From NCBI RefSeq assembly GCF_030652515.1, contig NZ_JAUSAR010000037.1:1-46403 (forward strand): a DNA stretch of 46,403 nucleotides, given 5' to 3'. Under the pieces are notes generated by a model. The model ran no database searches. It had not been told where the DNA came from and saw nothing but the letters and a program-made list of their open reading frames with translations. Source of the stretch: Aquabacterium sp. Its GTDB lineage: Bacteria > Pseudomonadota > Gammaproteobacteria > Burkholderiales > Burkholderiaceae_C. Of the stretch, positions 15,148 to 23,181 are shown in pieces (position 1 is the stretch's first letter; every line of letters starts with the position of its first letter). The position numbers were made by a program, and so were the translations under genes.

Positions 15148-16122
15148 ATGGCCGTACAAGTCATCAGATACCAGTCCTCCGGCAGCCAGGCATCACACGA
15201 GCCTCAATGGGGTGTCGTCTTTGGCGACAAGGTAGCCCCCCTGGCGGGTTCTTTCTCCACAACCGGTGAGTTCGTCAAGCACGGGCTGCAAGCGGCCAAA
15301 GCGGCCACGGCGGGCGATGCAACCTTGGCGCTGTCAGGTCTGGCGCTGATGTCGCCAGTGACATCCAATCAGCAGCTTGTCTGCCAAGGCATCAACTACC
15401 CGAGCCACATCCGTGAATCGGGCCTGGACCCAGACAACCTGCCGTTCAACAGCATCTTCACCAAGGCTTCTTCATGCATCTCGGGCCCGTTCGACGACGT
15501 GGTCCGGCCGCGCCATGTGAAGCTGCTGGACTACGAGATTGAACTGGGCCTGGTCTTGAAGACGGACCTGCTAGGCGAGGTGAGTGTGCGTGCGGACAAG
15601 CTGCATGAGTACCTCGCGGGCATCACCATCGTGAACGATGTGTCGGCGCGCGATGTGCAATTGCCGCAAGGGCAGTTCTACAAAGGCAAGAGCTACCGCA
15701 CATTCGGTCCTGTCGGCCCCTATCTGCTGTTGCTGGAGCCCGCAGAATGGCAGCAGTTGTCGGCCTTGCGGATGACGCTGGAGGTCAATGGTGAAGTCAG
15801 ACAGCAGGATGTGTGTGGCAGCATGGTGAACAAGCCCCACACGACCCTCACTGAGCTGTCCGGCTTGCAAAACCTGTATGCCGGTGACCTGATCGCCACG
15901 GGCACGCCAGCGGGTTGCGCGGCGCAATCGCCTGGCAGGTTGGCGATGCTGGCTGCCAAGGTGCTCCTGAGTGATGCGCAGAAGTGGCGCATCTTCATCA
16001 AGGGCGGCTTGAAGAACCCAAAGTACCTGCAGCCCAATGACGTCATGACCTTGTCCATCCGCACGGTGGACGGCGTGCTGGACCTCGGCACGCAAAGAAC
16101 CAAGATCGTCGCCCAAGCGTGA
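15148..16122 (+). CDS. Fumarylacetoacetate hydrolase family protein (catabolic operon)
   Basis: Metal-dependent C-C bond hydrolase or isomerase of the FAH fold, 324 aa. It has the GINYPSHIRES stretch (81-91), metal ligands E130 and E132 with D128 in LLDYEIELGLVL, and D164 in VNDVSARDVQ, followed by SYRTFGPVGPYL and GDLIATGTPAGCA. These are the signs of an active FAH domain. An insertion between the last two beta blocks (about 265-300) makes it longer than minimal members. The ATG at 15148 is the only start that leaves a normal N-terminus. It lies 80 bp after the monooxygenase and is probably the third step, cleaving the ring-fission product. The released acid may be pyruvate, acetate or a related acid (inference). 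Confidence 0.87.
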   Translation: MAVQVIRYQSSGSQASHEPQWGVVFGDKVAPLAGSFSTTGEFVKHGLQAAKAATAGDATLALSGLALMSPVTSNQQLVCQGINYPSHIRESGLDPDNLPFNSIFTKASSCISGPFDDVVRPRHVKLLDYEIELGLVLKTDLLGEVSVRADKLHEYLAGITIVNDVSARDVQLPQGQFYKGKSYRTFGPVGPYLLLLEPAEWQQLSALRMTLEVNGEVRQQDVCGSMVNKPHTTLTELSGLQNLYAGDLIATGTPAGCAAQSPGRLAMLAAKVLLSDAQKWRIFIKGGLKNPKYLQPNDVMTLSIRTVDGVLDLGTQRTKIVAQA

Positions 16123-16161
16123 AGCCATCGGCGGCCGCCTGGCTCCTCGCATGACGACGCC

Positions 16162-16629
16162 TCAGCCATGAGGCAGGGGGAGCGCCGTTTTGTAGCGCAC
16201 CTGTTTGAGCGCAAAGCTTGAGCGGATCTTTTCGATCTGAGGCATGGGTGACAACTGCTCGATGATGAAGCGTTCCAGCGTCGGCATGTCGGGTACCGCA
16301 ACCCGAAGCAGGTAGTCCTCATCGCCGGTCATCAGGTAGCACTCCATGACCTCCTCACGCAGGCATATCTCGCGCTCGAACAATTCCAGTGCGGCACGTG
16401 TCTGCTGCTTGAGGCTGATCGAGATGAACACGTTGAGGTGCAGCCCTAGCGCCTGTGGATCAAGCAAGGCGACATAGCTGCGTATCAGCCCTGAAGCCTC
16501 CATCGTCTTCACGCGGGCGAGGCAGGGTGAGGGCGACAAGTGCACGCGGCGAGCCAACTCGACGTTGGACAGGCTGCTGTCTTGCTGAAGCTCATCCAAT
16601 ATTCTGAGATCGACGGCATCCATGCTCAT
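16162..16629 (-). CDS. Lrp/AsnC family transcriptional regulator
   Basis: 155-aa amino- or keto-acid-responsive regulator. The N-terminal winged helix-turn-helix (DAVDLRILDELQQDSSLSN, then VELARRVHLSPSPCLARVK) is followed by the RAM effector domain, with VMECYLMTGDEDYLLRVAV near 93-111 and FALKQVRYKTALPL at the end. ATG at 16629, with a second ATG two codons later. It is divergent from aceE across 120 bp, so control of the aceE-aceF-lpdA genes is the simplest guess; such Lrp-type regulators sit next to pyruvate dehydrogenase genes in several proteobacteria. It is convergent with the FAH gene, with 39 bp between stops. Confidence 0.9.
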   Translation of the reverse strand: MSMDAVDLRILDELQQDSSLSNVELARRVHLSPSPCLARVKTMEASGLIRSYVALLDPQALGLHLNVFISISLKQQTRAALELFEREICLREEVMECYLMTGDEDYLLRVAVPDMPTLERFIIEQLSPMPQIEKIRSSFALKQVRYKTALPLPHG

Positions 16630-16749
16630 TGCTGCTTTGAATCATTGATTTCACAGCATTTTGTGCCGCACAGATCCCCCCATGTCAAGCAATTCAGCAC
16701 CATCTGTTTTGCCATTTTTTCTACAGTCTCTCCCCAAGAGGAGACTTCA

Positions 16750-19449
16750 ATGAGCAACCTGTCAGATCAAAAAGCATGTTCACAAGCTGTGGACGCCGAC
16801 CCCGTTGAAACCGAGGAATGGCTGGCCGCGCTTCAGTCGCTGCTTGCCCATGGCGGGCCTGAGCGCGTGCGGGCCATCTTGGATCAGCTGGCCCTTCAGG
16901 CACGAGAACCAGGCATTGGGTGGCAGCCCGTGCGCGGCACCCCGTACACCAACACCATCACGGTGGCCAATCAGCCGAGCTTTCCAGGTGACCTGGCCAT
17001 TGAGGAGCGCCTGGCATCCCTGATGCGCTGGAATGCCCTGGCCATGGTGGTCAGGGCCAACAAGGCCTATGGCGAACTGGGCGGCCACATCGCCAGCTAT
17101 GCCAGCGCGGCTGATTTGTTCGAAGTGGGCTTCAACCACTTCTTCCGTGCCAGCGAGCAGCCGGGCGCCGGAGACCTCGTCTTCTACCAACCCCATTCCG
17201 CACCGGGGGTCTATGCCCGCGCGTTTCTGGAAGGGCGCCTGGGCGAGGAATCATTGGCCCACTACCGCCAGGAGATCACCGCGGCGTCTCATGGCGTGCA
17301 GGGCCTGTGCAGCTACCCCCACCCCTGGTTGATGCCGCAGTTCTGGCAGTTCCCGACAGGCTCCATGGGTTTGGGGCCGATCAGCGCAATCTACCAGGCC
17401 AGGTTCATGCGCTACCTCGCGCACCGTGGGCTGCTGCAAAGCAGCGAGCGCAAAGTCTGGGGCGTCTTTGGCGATGGCGAGATGGACGAGCCCGAGAGCA
17501 TGAGCGCGCTCACCTTGGCCGCCCGAGAAAAGCTCGACAACCTGATCTGGGTGGTCAACTGCAACCTCCAGCGCCTGGACGGCCCTGTGCGGGGCAACGG
17601 TCGCATCATCGATGAACTGGAGGCGCTCTTTGAGGGCGCAGGCTGGCGCGTCATCAAGCTGGTCTGGGGCTCGGACTGGGATGGCTTGTTTGCCCGCGAC
17701 AAGGACGGCGCATTGGCCAAGGCCTTTGCCCAGACCGTGGACGGGCAACTCCAGACTTTCGCCGCCAAGGATGGCCGCTACAACCGCGAGCACTTCTTCG
17801 GCCAGAATCCGCAGCTCGCGGCCCTGGCCCAAGGCCTGACGGACGAGCAGATCGACCGCCTCAAGCGGGGTGGGCACGATCTGGTCAAGATCCACGCGGC
17901 CTACCACGCCGCCATGCAAACCCAAGGGCAACCCTGCGTGATTCTGGCGCAGACCAAGAAGGGCTACGGCATGGGCGACGCTGGTCAGGGCCGGATGACC
18001 ACGCACCAGCAAAAGAAGCTGGAACCACAGGATTTGATCGCGTTCCGCAACCGCTTCAACCTGCCACTGAGCGATGAGCAGGCCGCCAACATCGAGTTCT
18101 ACAGGCCCGCCGACGACAGCCCCGAGATGCGCTACCTGCATGCGCGCCGGCAAGCACTCGGCGGCTACATGCCACAACGCCATGCACGCGCCCAGGCGTT
18201 GGCGGTGCCGGCTTTGAGCCAATACGGTGAGTTCGCGGTTCAGGCAGACGGCAAGGAGATGAGCACCACAATGGCGTTTGTCCGCATGCTGGGCACCTTG
18301 CTCAAGGACAAGGAGCTCGGGCCGCGCGTGGTCCCCATCGTTGCGGACGAAGCGCGAACCTTCGGCATGGCCAACCTCTTCAAGCAGGTGGGCATCTACT
18401 CCAGCAATGGCCAGAACTACGAGCCTGAAGACATTGGCTCGTTGATGAGCTACCGCGAGGCCACCAACGGCCAGATCCTCGAAGAAGGCATCAACGAGGC
18501 AGGCGCCCTGAGCAGTTGGACTGCTGCCGCGACCAGCTATTCGGTGCACGGCCAGCCCATGCTGCCTTTCTACATCTACTACTCGATGTTCGGCTTCCAG
18601 CGGGTCGGTGACCTGATCTGGGCAGCGGCTGACCAACGTTCACGGGGATTTTTGATCGGTGCCACGGCCGGTCGCACCACGCTGGGGGGTGAAGGGCTGC
18701 AGCACCAGGATGGCAGCAGCTTGGTGCAAGCGGCCATGGTGCCCAACTGCCGAGCTTACGACCCATGTTTCGCAGGCGAGTTGGCCGTGATTCTGGATCA
18801 TGGCATGCGCGAAATGCTGGAGCAAGAGCGCGATGTTTTCTACTACATCACCCTGATGAACGAGAACTACAGCCAGCCCACGTTGCCGAGCTCGGTCGAA
18901 GGCGATGTGGTCAAGGGCATGTACAAGTTTGACGAACACAAGGCAGGCGCTGGCCGCCCACTAGTGCGCCTTGTCGGCTCAGGCACCATCTTGCGCGAAG
19001 TGATCGAAGCGGCCCAGTTGCTGGCGCAAGACTGGCAAATCGACACCGAGATTTGGAGTGCCACCAGCTTCAGCGAGCTGGCCCGCGATGCGCGGGAAGC
19101 CGAGCGCTGGAATCGCCTGCACCCTGATGCGGCACCACGCCCGAGCCATGTGGCGCGCTGCCTGGCAGGAGATGCCCCGATCGTGGCGGCCAGCGACTAC
19201 GTTCGCGCCTGGCCTGAGTTGATGGCTTGCCATGTGGATGCCCCATTCCTTGCGCTGGGCACCGACGGGTTCGGGCGCAGTGACACGCGTGCGGCGTTGA
19301 GACAGTTCTTCGAAGTGGACAAGCACCAGGTCGCGCTGGCCGCGCTGACCGCGCTGCGCAAGCAGGGGGCGCTTGATGCGTCCATCTGCGCACAAGCCAT
19401 CGAGCGCTACCAAATCAATGCCTCATGCCCTTCGTCGTGGTCCTGCTGA
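16750..19449 (+). CDS. aceE: Pyruvate dehydrogenase E1, homodimeric AceE type
   Basis: Thiamine-diphosphate enzyme that decarboxylates pyruvate and acetylates the E2 lipoyl group; cytoplasmic multienzyme complex. 899 aa, close to the 887 aa of E. coli AceE. The ThDP motif begins GDGEMDEPES (241-250) and runs to NCNLQRLDGPVRGNG. FWQFPTGSMGLGP and, in the second half, VPIVADEARTFGMANLFKQ, YEPEDIGSLMSYREA and QDGSSL are AceE hallmarks. The frame is open upstream, but GAGGAGA at 16737-16743 and MSNLSDQ at 16750 mark the start. The following aceF and lpdA are on the same strand with short gaps. The link to a catabolic operon and an Lrp regulator suggests an inducible second copy of the complex. 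Confidence 0.94.
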   Translation: MSNLSDQKACSQAVDADPVETEEWLAALQSLLAHGGPERVRAILDQLALQAREPGIGWQPVRGTPYTNTITVANQPSFPGDLAIEERLASLMRWNALAMVVRANKAYGELGGHIASYASAADLFEVGFNHFFRASEQPGAGDLVFYQPHSAPGVYARAFLEGRLGEESLAHYRQEITAASHGVQGLCSYPHPWLMPQFWQFPTGSMGLGPISAIYQARFMRYLAHRGLLQSSERKVWGVFGDGEMDEPESMSALTLAAREKLDNLIWVVNCNLQRLDGPVRGNGRIIDELEALFEGAGWRVIKLVWGSDWDGLFARDKDGALAKAFAQTVDGQLQTFAAKDGRYNREHFFGQNPQLAALAQGLTDEQIDRLKRGGHDLVKIHAAYHAAMQTQGQPCVILAQTKKGYGMGDAGQGRMTTHQQKKLEPQDLIAFRNRFNLPLSDEQAANIEFYRPADDSPEMRYLHARRQALGGYMPQRHARAQALAVPALSQYGEFAVQADGKEMSTTMAFVRMLGTLLKDKELGPRVVPIVADEARTFGMANLFKQVGIYSSNGQNYEPEDIGSLMSYREATNGQILEEGINEAGALSSWTAAATSYSVHGQPMLPFYIYYSMFGFQRVGDLIWAAADQRSRGFLIGATAGRTTLGGEGLQHQDGSSLVQAAMVPNCRAYDPCFAGELAVILDHGMREMLEQERDVFYYITLMNENYSQPTLPSSVEGDVVKGMYKFDEHKAGAGRPLVRLVGSGTILREVIEAAQLLAQDWQIDTEIWSATSFSELARDAREAERWNRLHPDAAPRPSHVARCLAGDAPIVAASDYVRAWPELMACHVDAPFLALGTDGFGRSDTRAALRQFFEVDKHQVALAALTALRKQGALDASICAQAIERYQINASCPSSWSC

Positions 19450-19475
19450 CCATCGCTCAATCCATTATTTAGCCT

Positions 19476-20741
19476 ATGTCTGAAACCATCGAACTAAAGG
19501 TCCCTGACATCGGGGACTATCGCGACGTCAGTGTCATTGAACTGCTGGTCAAACCTGGTGATGTGATTGTCAAGGAGCAAAGCCTGCTCACCGTCGAAAG
19601 CGACAAGGCGGCCATTGAGATCCCCTCGTCGCACTGCGGCGTGTTCAAACAGTTCCTCGTGAAATTGGGTGACAAGGTCTCCCAAGACTCACTGATCGCA
19701 GTGGTCGACGTGCCGCCAGCAGCCTCAGCCCCACCACCCGTGGCGGTCAATGTGGTGCCCTCTCCGGTTGCCAGCGCTGCGCCAGCGCCGGCAACCGCCC
19801 AAGGGGTGCCGCACGCTTCGCCCTCCATCCGAAAGCTGGCCAGAGAACTCGAGGTTCAACTGGCCGATGTGAGAGGAACTGGGCCCAAAGCGCGCATCAC
19901 CCGTGAAGATGTCCTGGGCTTTGTCAAACAGGTCATGACGGGCCAGGTGCTGACCAGCGCGCAGCGCGCCCATCCCACAGCGGGCGCGGCGGGCAATCCA
20001 GGCCCGTTGGCTGGGCTCTCGCCCTGGCCTCAGATTGATTTCGCCAAGTTCGGCCCGATCGAGCGCCAGGAACGCTCTCGCATCAAGAAGATCTCCGGTG
20101 CCAACCTGCATCGGAACTGGCTCGTGATTCCCCATGTCACCAACCATGAGGAAGCCGACATCACCGAGCTGGAGGCGCTGCGCGTACAGCTCAACAAGGA
20201 GCACAGCGCTGCGGGCGTCAAGGTCACGCTGCTGGCCTTCCTCGTCAAGGTGGCCGCGGCGGCCTTGAAGCGCTTTCCCGAGTTCAATGCCAGCCTGGAC
20301 GGCGAGCACCTGATCCTCAAGCACTACTGTCACATCGGGTTCGCGGCCGATACGCCCAATGGGCTGGTGGTACCGGTGATCAAAGACGTGGACAAGAAGG
20401 GCATCTTGGAGATCAGCCGAGAAATGGGCGAGTTGGCCAGCAAGGCGCGCGAAGTCAAGTTGACGCCAGCGGACATGAGCGGCGGCTGCTTCAGCATCAG
20501 CTCGCTGGGCGGCATTGGCGGCACGGGGTTCACGCCCATCATCAATGCCCCAGAGGTGGCCATCATGGGGGTTTGCCGCAGCCAGATGAAGCCGGTATGG
20601 GACGGCCAGCAGTTCGTGCCCAGGTTGATTTTGCCGATGTCCCTGTCATGGGATCACCGCGTGATCGATGGCGCGGCCGCAGGGCGTTTCAATGCGCATG
20701 TGGCATCTTTGCTGGCCGACTTGCGTCGCATCTCGCTGTGA
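19476..20741 (+). CDS. aceF: Pyruvate dehydrogenase E2, dihydrolipoamide acetyltransferase (one lipoyl domain)
   Basis: Core acetyltransferase of 421 aa. A single lipoyl domain (about 1-78) has the lipoylated K44 in ESDKAAIEIP. After an Ala/Pro linker comes the E3/E1-binding domain (about 110-152; SPSIRKLARELEVQLADV and GPKARITREDV), then the catalytic domain with H394 and D398 in SWDHRVIDGA and the SGGCFSISSLGGIGG stretch. E. coli AceF has three lipoyl domains and many betaproteobacterial housekeeping E2 proteins have two; one is minimal. The ATG at 19476 follows the aceE stop by 26 bp without a strong SD. The lpdA ATG comes 11 bp after its stop. Confidence 0.93.
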   Translation: MSETIELKVPDIGDYRDVSVIELLVKPGDVIVKEQSLLTVESDKAAIEIPSSHCGVFKQFLVKLGDKVSQDSLIAVVDVPPAASAPPPVAVNVVPSPVASAAPAPATAQGVPHASPSIRKLARELEVQLADVRGTGPKARITREDVLGFVKQVMTGQVLTSAQRAHPTAGAAGNPGPLAGLSPWPQIDFAKFGPIERQERSRIKKISGANLHRNWLVIPHVTNHEEADITELEALRVQLNKEHSAAGVKVTLLAFLVKVAAAALKRFPEFNASLDGEHLILKHYCHIGFAADTPNGLVVPVIKDVDKKGILEISREMGELASKAREVKLTPADMSGGCFSISSLGGIGGTGFTPIINAPEVAIMGVCRSQMKPVWDGQQFVPRLILPMSLSWDHRVIDGAAAGRFNAHVASLLADLRRISL

Positions 20742-20752
20742 GTGGGGCTGAC

Positions 20753-22291
20753 ATGACGCACAAGCATTTCGCCTCTGACAGGCCCGCGACAGGGAATCTC
20801 TATGACGGCCCCGTGGACATCTCCTGCGATGTGGCCGTGCTCGGCGGCGGCCCCGGCGGCTACTCAGCAGCGTTCAGGGCGGCTGATCTGGGGCTCGACA
20901 CCGTGATCATCGAGCGCTATGGCACCCTCGGTGGCGTGTGCCTGAACGTTGGCTGCATCCCGTCGAAAGCGCTGCTGCACGTGGCCTCCGTCATGAGCGA
21001 GGTGTCGCATCTGACCCGTGCGGGCATTGGGTACGGTACGCCGAGCATCGATCTCGATGCGCTTCGACAGCACAAAGACCAAGTCATCGGAAAGCTGAAC
21101 AGCGGGCTGGCCACGATGGCGCAGGCCCGCAAAGTCCAGACCTTGCGCGGCCTGGGCGAGTTCCTGGACCCCTGGCACATCCGGGTCGACGAGACCACCG
21201 GTGAGGGGCAGGCGCGGACCGGCCACAGCACGGTGTTGCGGTTCAAGCGCGCTATCGTGGCCGTCGGCTCCAAAGTGGTCAGGCTGCCATTTCTGACCGT
21301 GGATGAGCGCATCGTTGATTCGACCGAGGCCCTCAACCTACCCTTCGTGCCCAAGCGCATGTTGATCATTGGTGGGGGCATCATTGGCCTGGAGATGGCC
21401 ACGGTGTACGCCGGTCTGGGCGCGCGCATCGACGTGGTGGAGGCCTCGAGCGAGCTCATGCCCGGCGCTGATCGGGATCTGGTGGGTGTCTGGCAGAAGG
21501 TGAATGCCGCCAGGTTCGACCACATCTGGGTGAACACCAAAACCGTTGATGCACAGGCCACTGAGCACGGGATACAGGTCACGCTGGCCGCAAGCGATGG
21601 CACTCTGTCAGAGCATCTGTATGACCTGGTGTTGTGCTCAGTGGGCCGCACGCCCAACTCAGGCGGCATCGGGCTCGATCGTTGTGGATTGGTGGCCGAT
21701 GAGCGGGGCTTCATCCCGGTGGATGCCCAACGTCGCACGCAGGCTGCCCACCTCTTTGCCATTGGCGATGTGGTGGGGCAGCCCATGCTCGCGCACAAGG
21801 CCGTGCATGAGGGGCATGTGGCCGCTGAGGTCATCGCTGGTGAACTGCGCGATGTGGCCCACCTTGCCCAGTCCAGCTTTGATGCCCAGGTCATCCCCAG
21901 TGTGGCCTATACCGACCCGGAAATCGCCTGGGTTGGCATCACCGAAGCGCAAGCGCGTTCACAAGGCGTGGCGGTGAAGAAGGGGGTGTTTCCTTGGGCA
22001 GCATCAGGCCGAGCGATCGCCAATGGGCGCGATGAGGGGTTCACCAAGCTGCTCTTTGAAGTGACGCCTGATGGCAGCGTGGGCCGCATCCTGGGCGGCG
22101 GGATCGTGGGCCAGCACGCTGGCGATCTCATCGGCGAAGTGGCATTGGCCATCGAGATGGGCGCGGATGCCTTTGACATCGGGAAGACGATTCACCCTCA
22201 TCCCACGCTCGGCGAAAGCATAGGCCTTTGCGCCGAAGCAGCACAAGGCACCTGCACAGATTTGCCACCTGCGAGGGGCTCTAAAAATTGA
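20753..22291 (+). CDS. lpdA: Dihydrolipoyl dehydrogenase (E3) without N-terminal lipoyl domain
   Basis: FAD enzyme that reoxidises the E2 dihydrolipoyl group with NAD+. 512 aa. FAD site GGGPGG (31-36), redox disulfide C63/C68 in GGVCLNVGCIPSK, NAD motif GGGIIGLEMATVYAGLG, second FAD contact HLFAIGDVVGQPMLAHKA, and the C-terminal catalytic His-Glu in HPHPTLGESI. The extra N-terminal lipoyl domain found on many betaproteobacterial PDH-linked E3 proteins is absent. The tail (TCTDLPPARGSKN) is longer than in E. coli Lpd. The ATG at 20753 is favoured because MTHKHFASD precedes the FAD strand by a normal distance. Last gene of the aceE-aceF-lpdA run; followed by about 850 bp of decayed DNA. Confidence 0.93.
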   Translation: MTHKHFASDRPATGNLYDGPVDISCDVAVLGGGPGGYSAAFRAADLGLDTVIIERYGTLGGVCLNVGCIPSKALLHVASVMSEVSHLTRAGIGYGTPSIDLDALRQHKDQVIGKLNSGLATMAQARKVQTLRGLGEFLDPWHIRVDETTGEGQARTGHSTVLRFKRAIVAVGSKVVRLPFLTVDERIVDSTEALNLPFVPKRMLIIGGGIIGLEMATVYAGLGARIDVVEASSELMPGADRDLVGVWQKVNAARFDHIWVNTKTVDAQATEHGIQVTLAASDGTLSEHLYDLVLCSVGRTPNSGGIGLDRCGLVADERGFIPVDAQRRTQAAHLFAIGDVVGQPMLAHKAVHEGHVAAEVIAGELRDVAHLAQSSFDAQVIPSVAYTDPEIAWVGITEAQARSQGVAVKKGVFPWAASGRAIANGRDEGFTKLLFEVTPDGSVGRILGGGIVGQHAGDLIGEVALAIEMGADAFDIGKTIHPHPTLGESIGLCAEAAQGTCTDLPPARGSKN

Positions 22292-22366
22292 CCTGTGATG
22301 TGGAACCCCAGGTGAAGTTAAATTTCGCAACTGCTCGCATGAATGCACTCTCGCCAATCACCACCC

Positions 22367-22579
22367 ATGGCCTCCGTGCTGGAGCTTGTAGCGCTGGGCA
22401 TGGGCGTCAGCATCGTACCGCTGCTCCTGGCAGCGGGCCGCAAGGATGTGCTGCGACTAACGGAGCCACTGGACGAGTGCGAGACCGAGTTGTAGCTGCT
22501 TGCCCACCCGGAGTCGCGCCATTTGCGCCGGGTGGGCGTGGTCTATTCGCACCTGTCTCAGGCGTTGACCATGCCGTGA
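22367..22579 (+). pseudogene. Decayed 3' end of a LysR family regulator, with nonsense codon
   Basis: The frame from 22367 reads MASVLELVALGMGVSIVP, then LRLTEPLDECETEL, a TAG (22493-22495), then LLAHPESRHLRRVGVVYSHL, ending in TGA at 22577. This is the C-terminal end of a LysR substrate-binding domain, where the family has Trp between TEL and LL. A single TGG to TAG change explains the stop. The whole N-terminal part with the DNA-binding domain is missing; the upstream 75 bp up to lpdA shows no LysR similarity. A remnant of a regulator lost during rearrangement of the accessory block. Confidence 0.75.
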
Positions 22580-22944
22580 ATGCCCCTTGGCCCCGTCGAG
22601 GTCATTTTGGGGGCGATAGTTCACGTTGGCTGCTATAGGGTGCAGTCATTTGGGGCTACACGCGCGCCATGGCATGCCCATAGTGATCGCCACCAGTCAA
22701 TGTCAGGTTCCATCGTAGACCTGTCATACGCCAGTGGAAGCCATCAATGTCAGCTTTAGTCCGGCGCAGACATCCGGTAGCTCATTTCGTGCAGCAGCAA
22801 CCAGCCTTGAGCAGTCCTTGCTTGGTGAGCGGCTGTTCTGCAGCGGTTGCTGCCGGTGGCTGCCGCCAGTCGTATTCACGCTACCTGGCCCCAAGCTGTC
22901 GTGGGTGTGGGCGACAGGCGCTGGCCCGAGTGGCGGCTCCATGA
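22580..22944. other. Non-coding stretch with degraded repeats
   Basis: No gene is supported. It contains TCAATGTCAG twice, about 48 bp apart (near 22697 and 22745), and the second copy of a repeat shared with 11478-11506. A minus-strand open frame (22724-22969) has no SD and no family features. It looks like remnants of mobile or dispersed DNA. Confidence 0.45.
22839..22867 (+). repeat. Diverged intergenic repeat, copy 2
   Basis: TGCAGCGGTTGCTG at 22839-22852 matches 11478-11491 exactly; the next 25 bases align imperfectly with copy 1. Confidence 0.35.
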
Positions 22945-23181
22945 AGTACAGCAGCCATAGAGCTTTCACAAAACGGTTCGCGCTGCGCCAGTGACTGCTT
23001 CGCTGCTGTTCGAACTCGCGGTCCCGACCCTAAGCGGAAGGTCGGTCGCCGTTACCTGAGCGACCCTCAGCGTATAGAAGCGGTCGCGGATTACCTGCGC
23101 CTGGTTGGCATTAAGGGCCGAGACTCACGCCTTGTTCATGTCCCTAATGTGCTGTTGAATCGTTCAACACTGGCAACCTGA
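22945..23181 (+). pseudogene. Open but start-less coding-like remnant of unknown origin
   Basis: One frame is open from 22945 to a TGA at 23179-23181 and its middle reads like a real protein: RTRGPDPKRKVGRRYLSDPQ, then RIEAVADYLRLVGIKGRDS. Basic residues followed by an amphipathic helix suggest a DNA-binding or transposase-like fragment, but I do not recognise the family. There is no start codon with an SD, and the 3' end overlaps the end of the minus-strand lipoprotein gene. A truncated leftover is most likely. Confidence 0.3.

Noticed and set aside
17251..18636. 461-codon minus-strand frame inside aceE
   Set aside because: Antisense shadow of AceE; no ribosome-binding site and no recognisable domains.
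22724..22969. Minus-strand 81-codon frame as a small gene
   Set aside because: No SD, no domain, lies in repeat-bearing decayed DNA; better explained as a fragment of a dispersed repeat.
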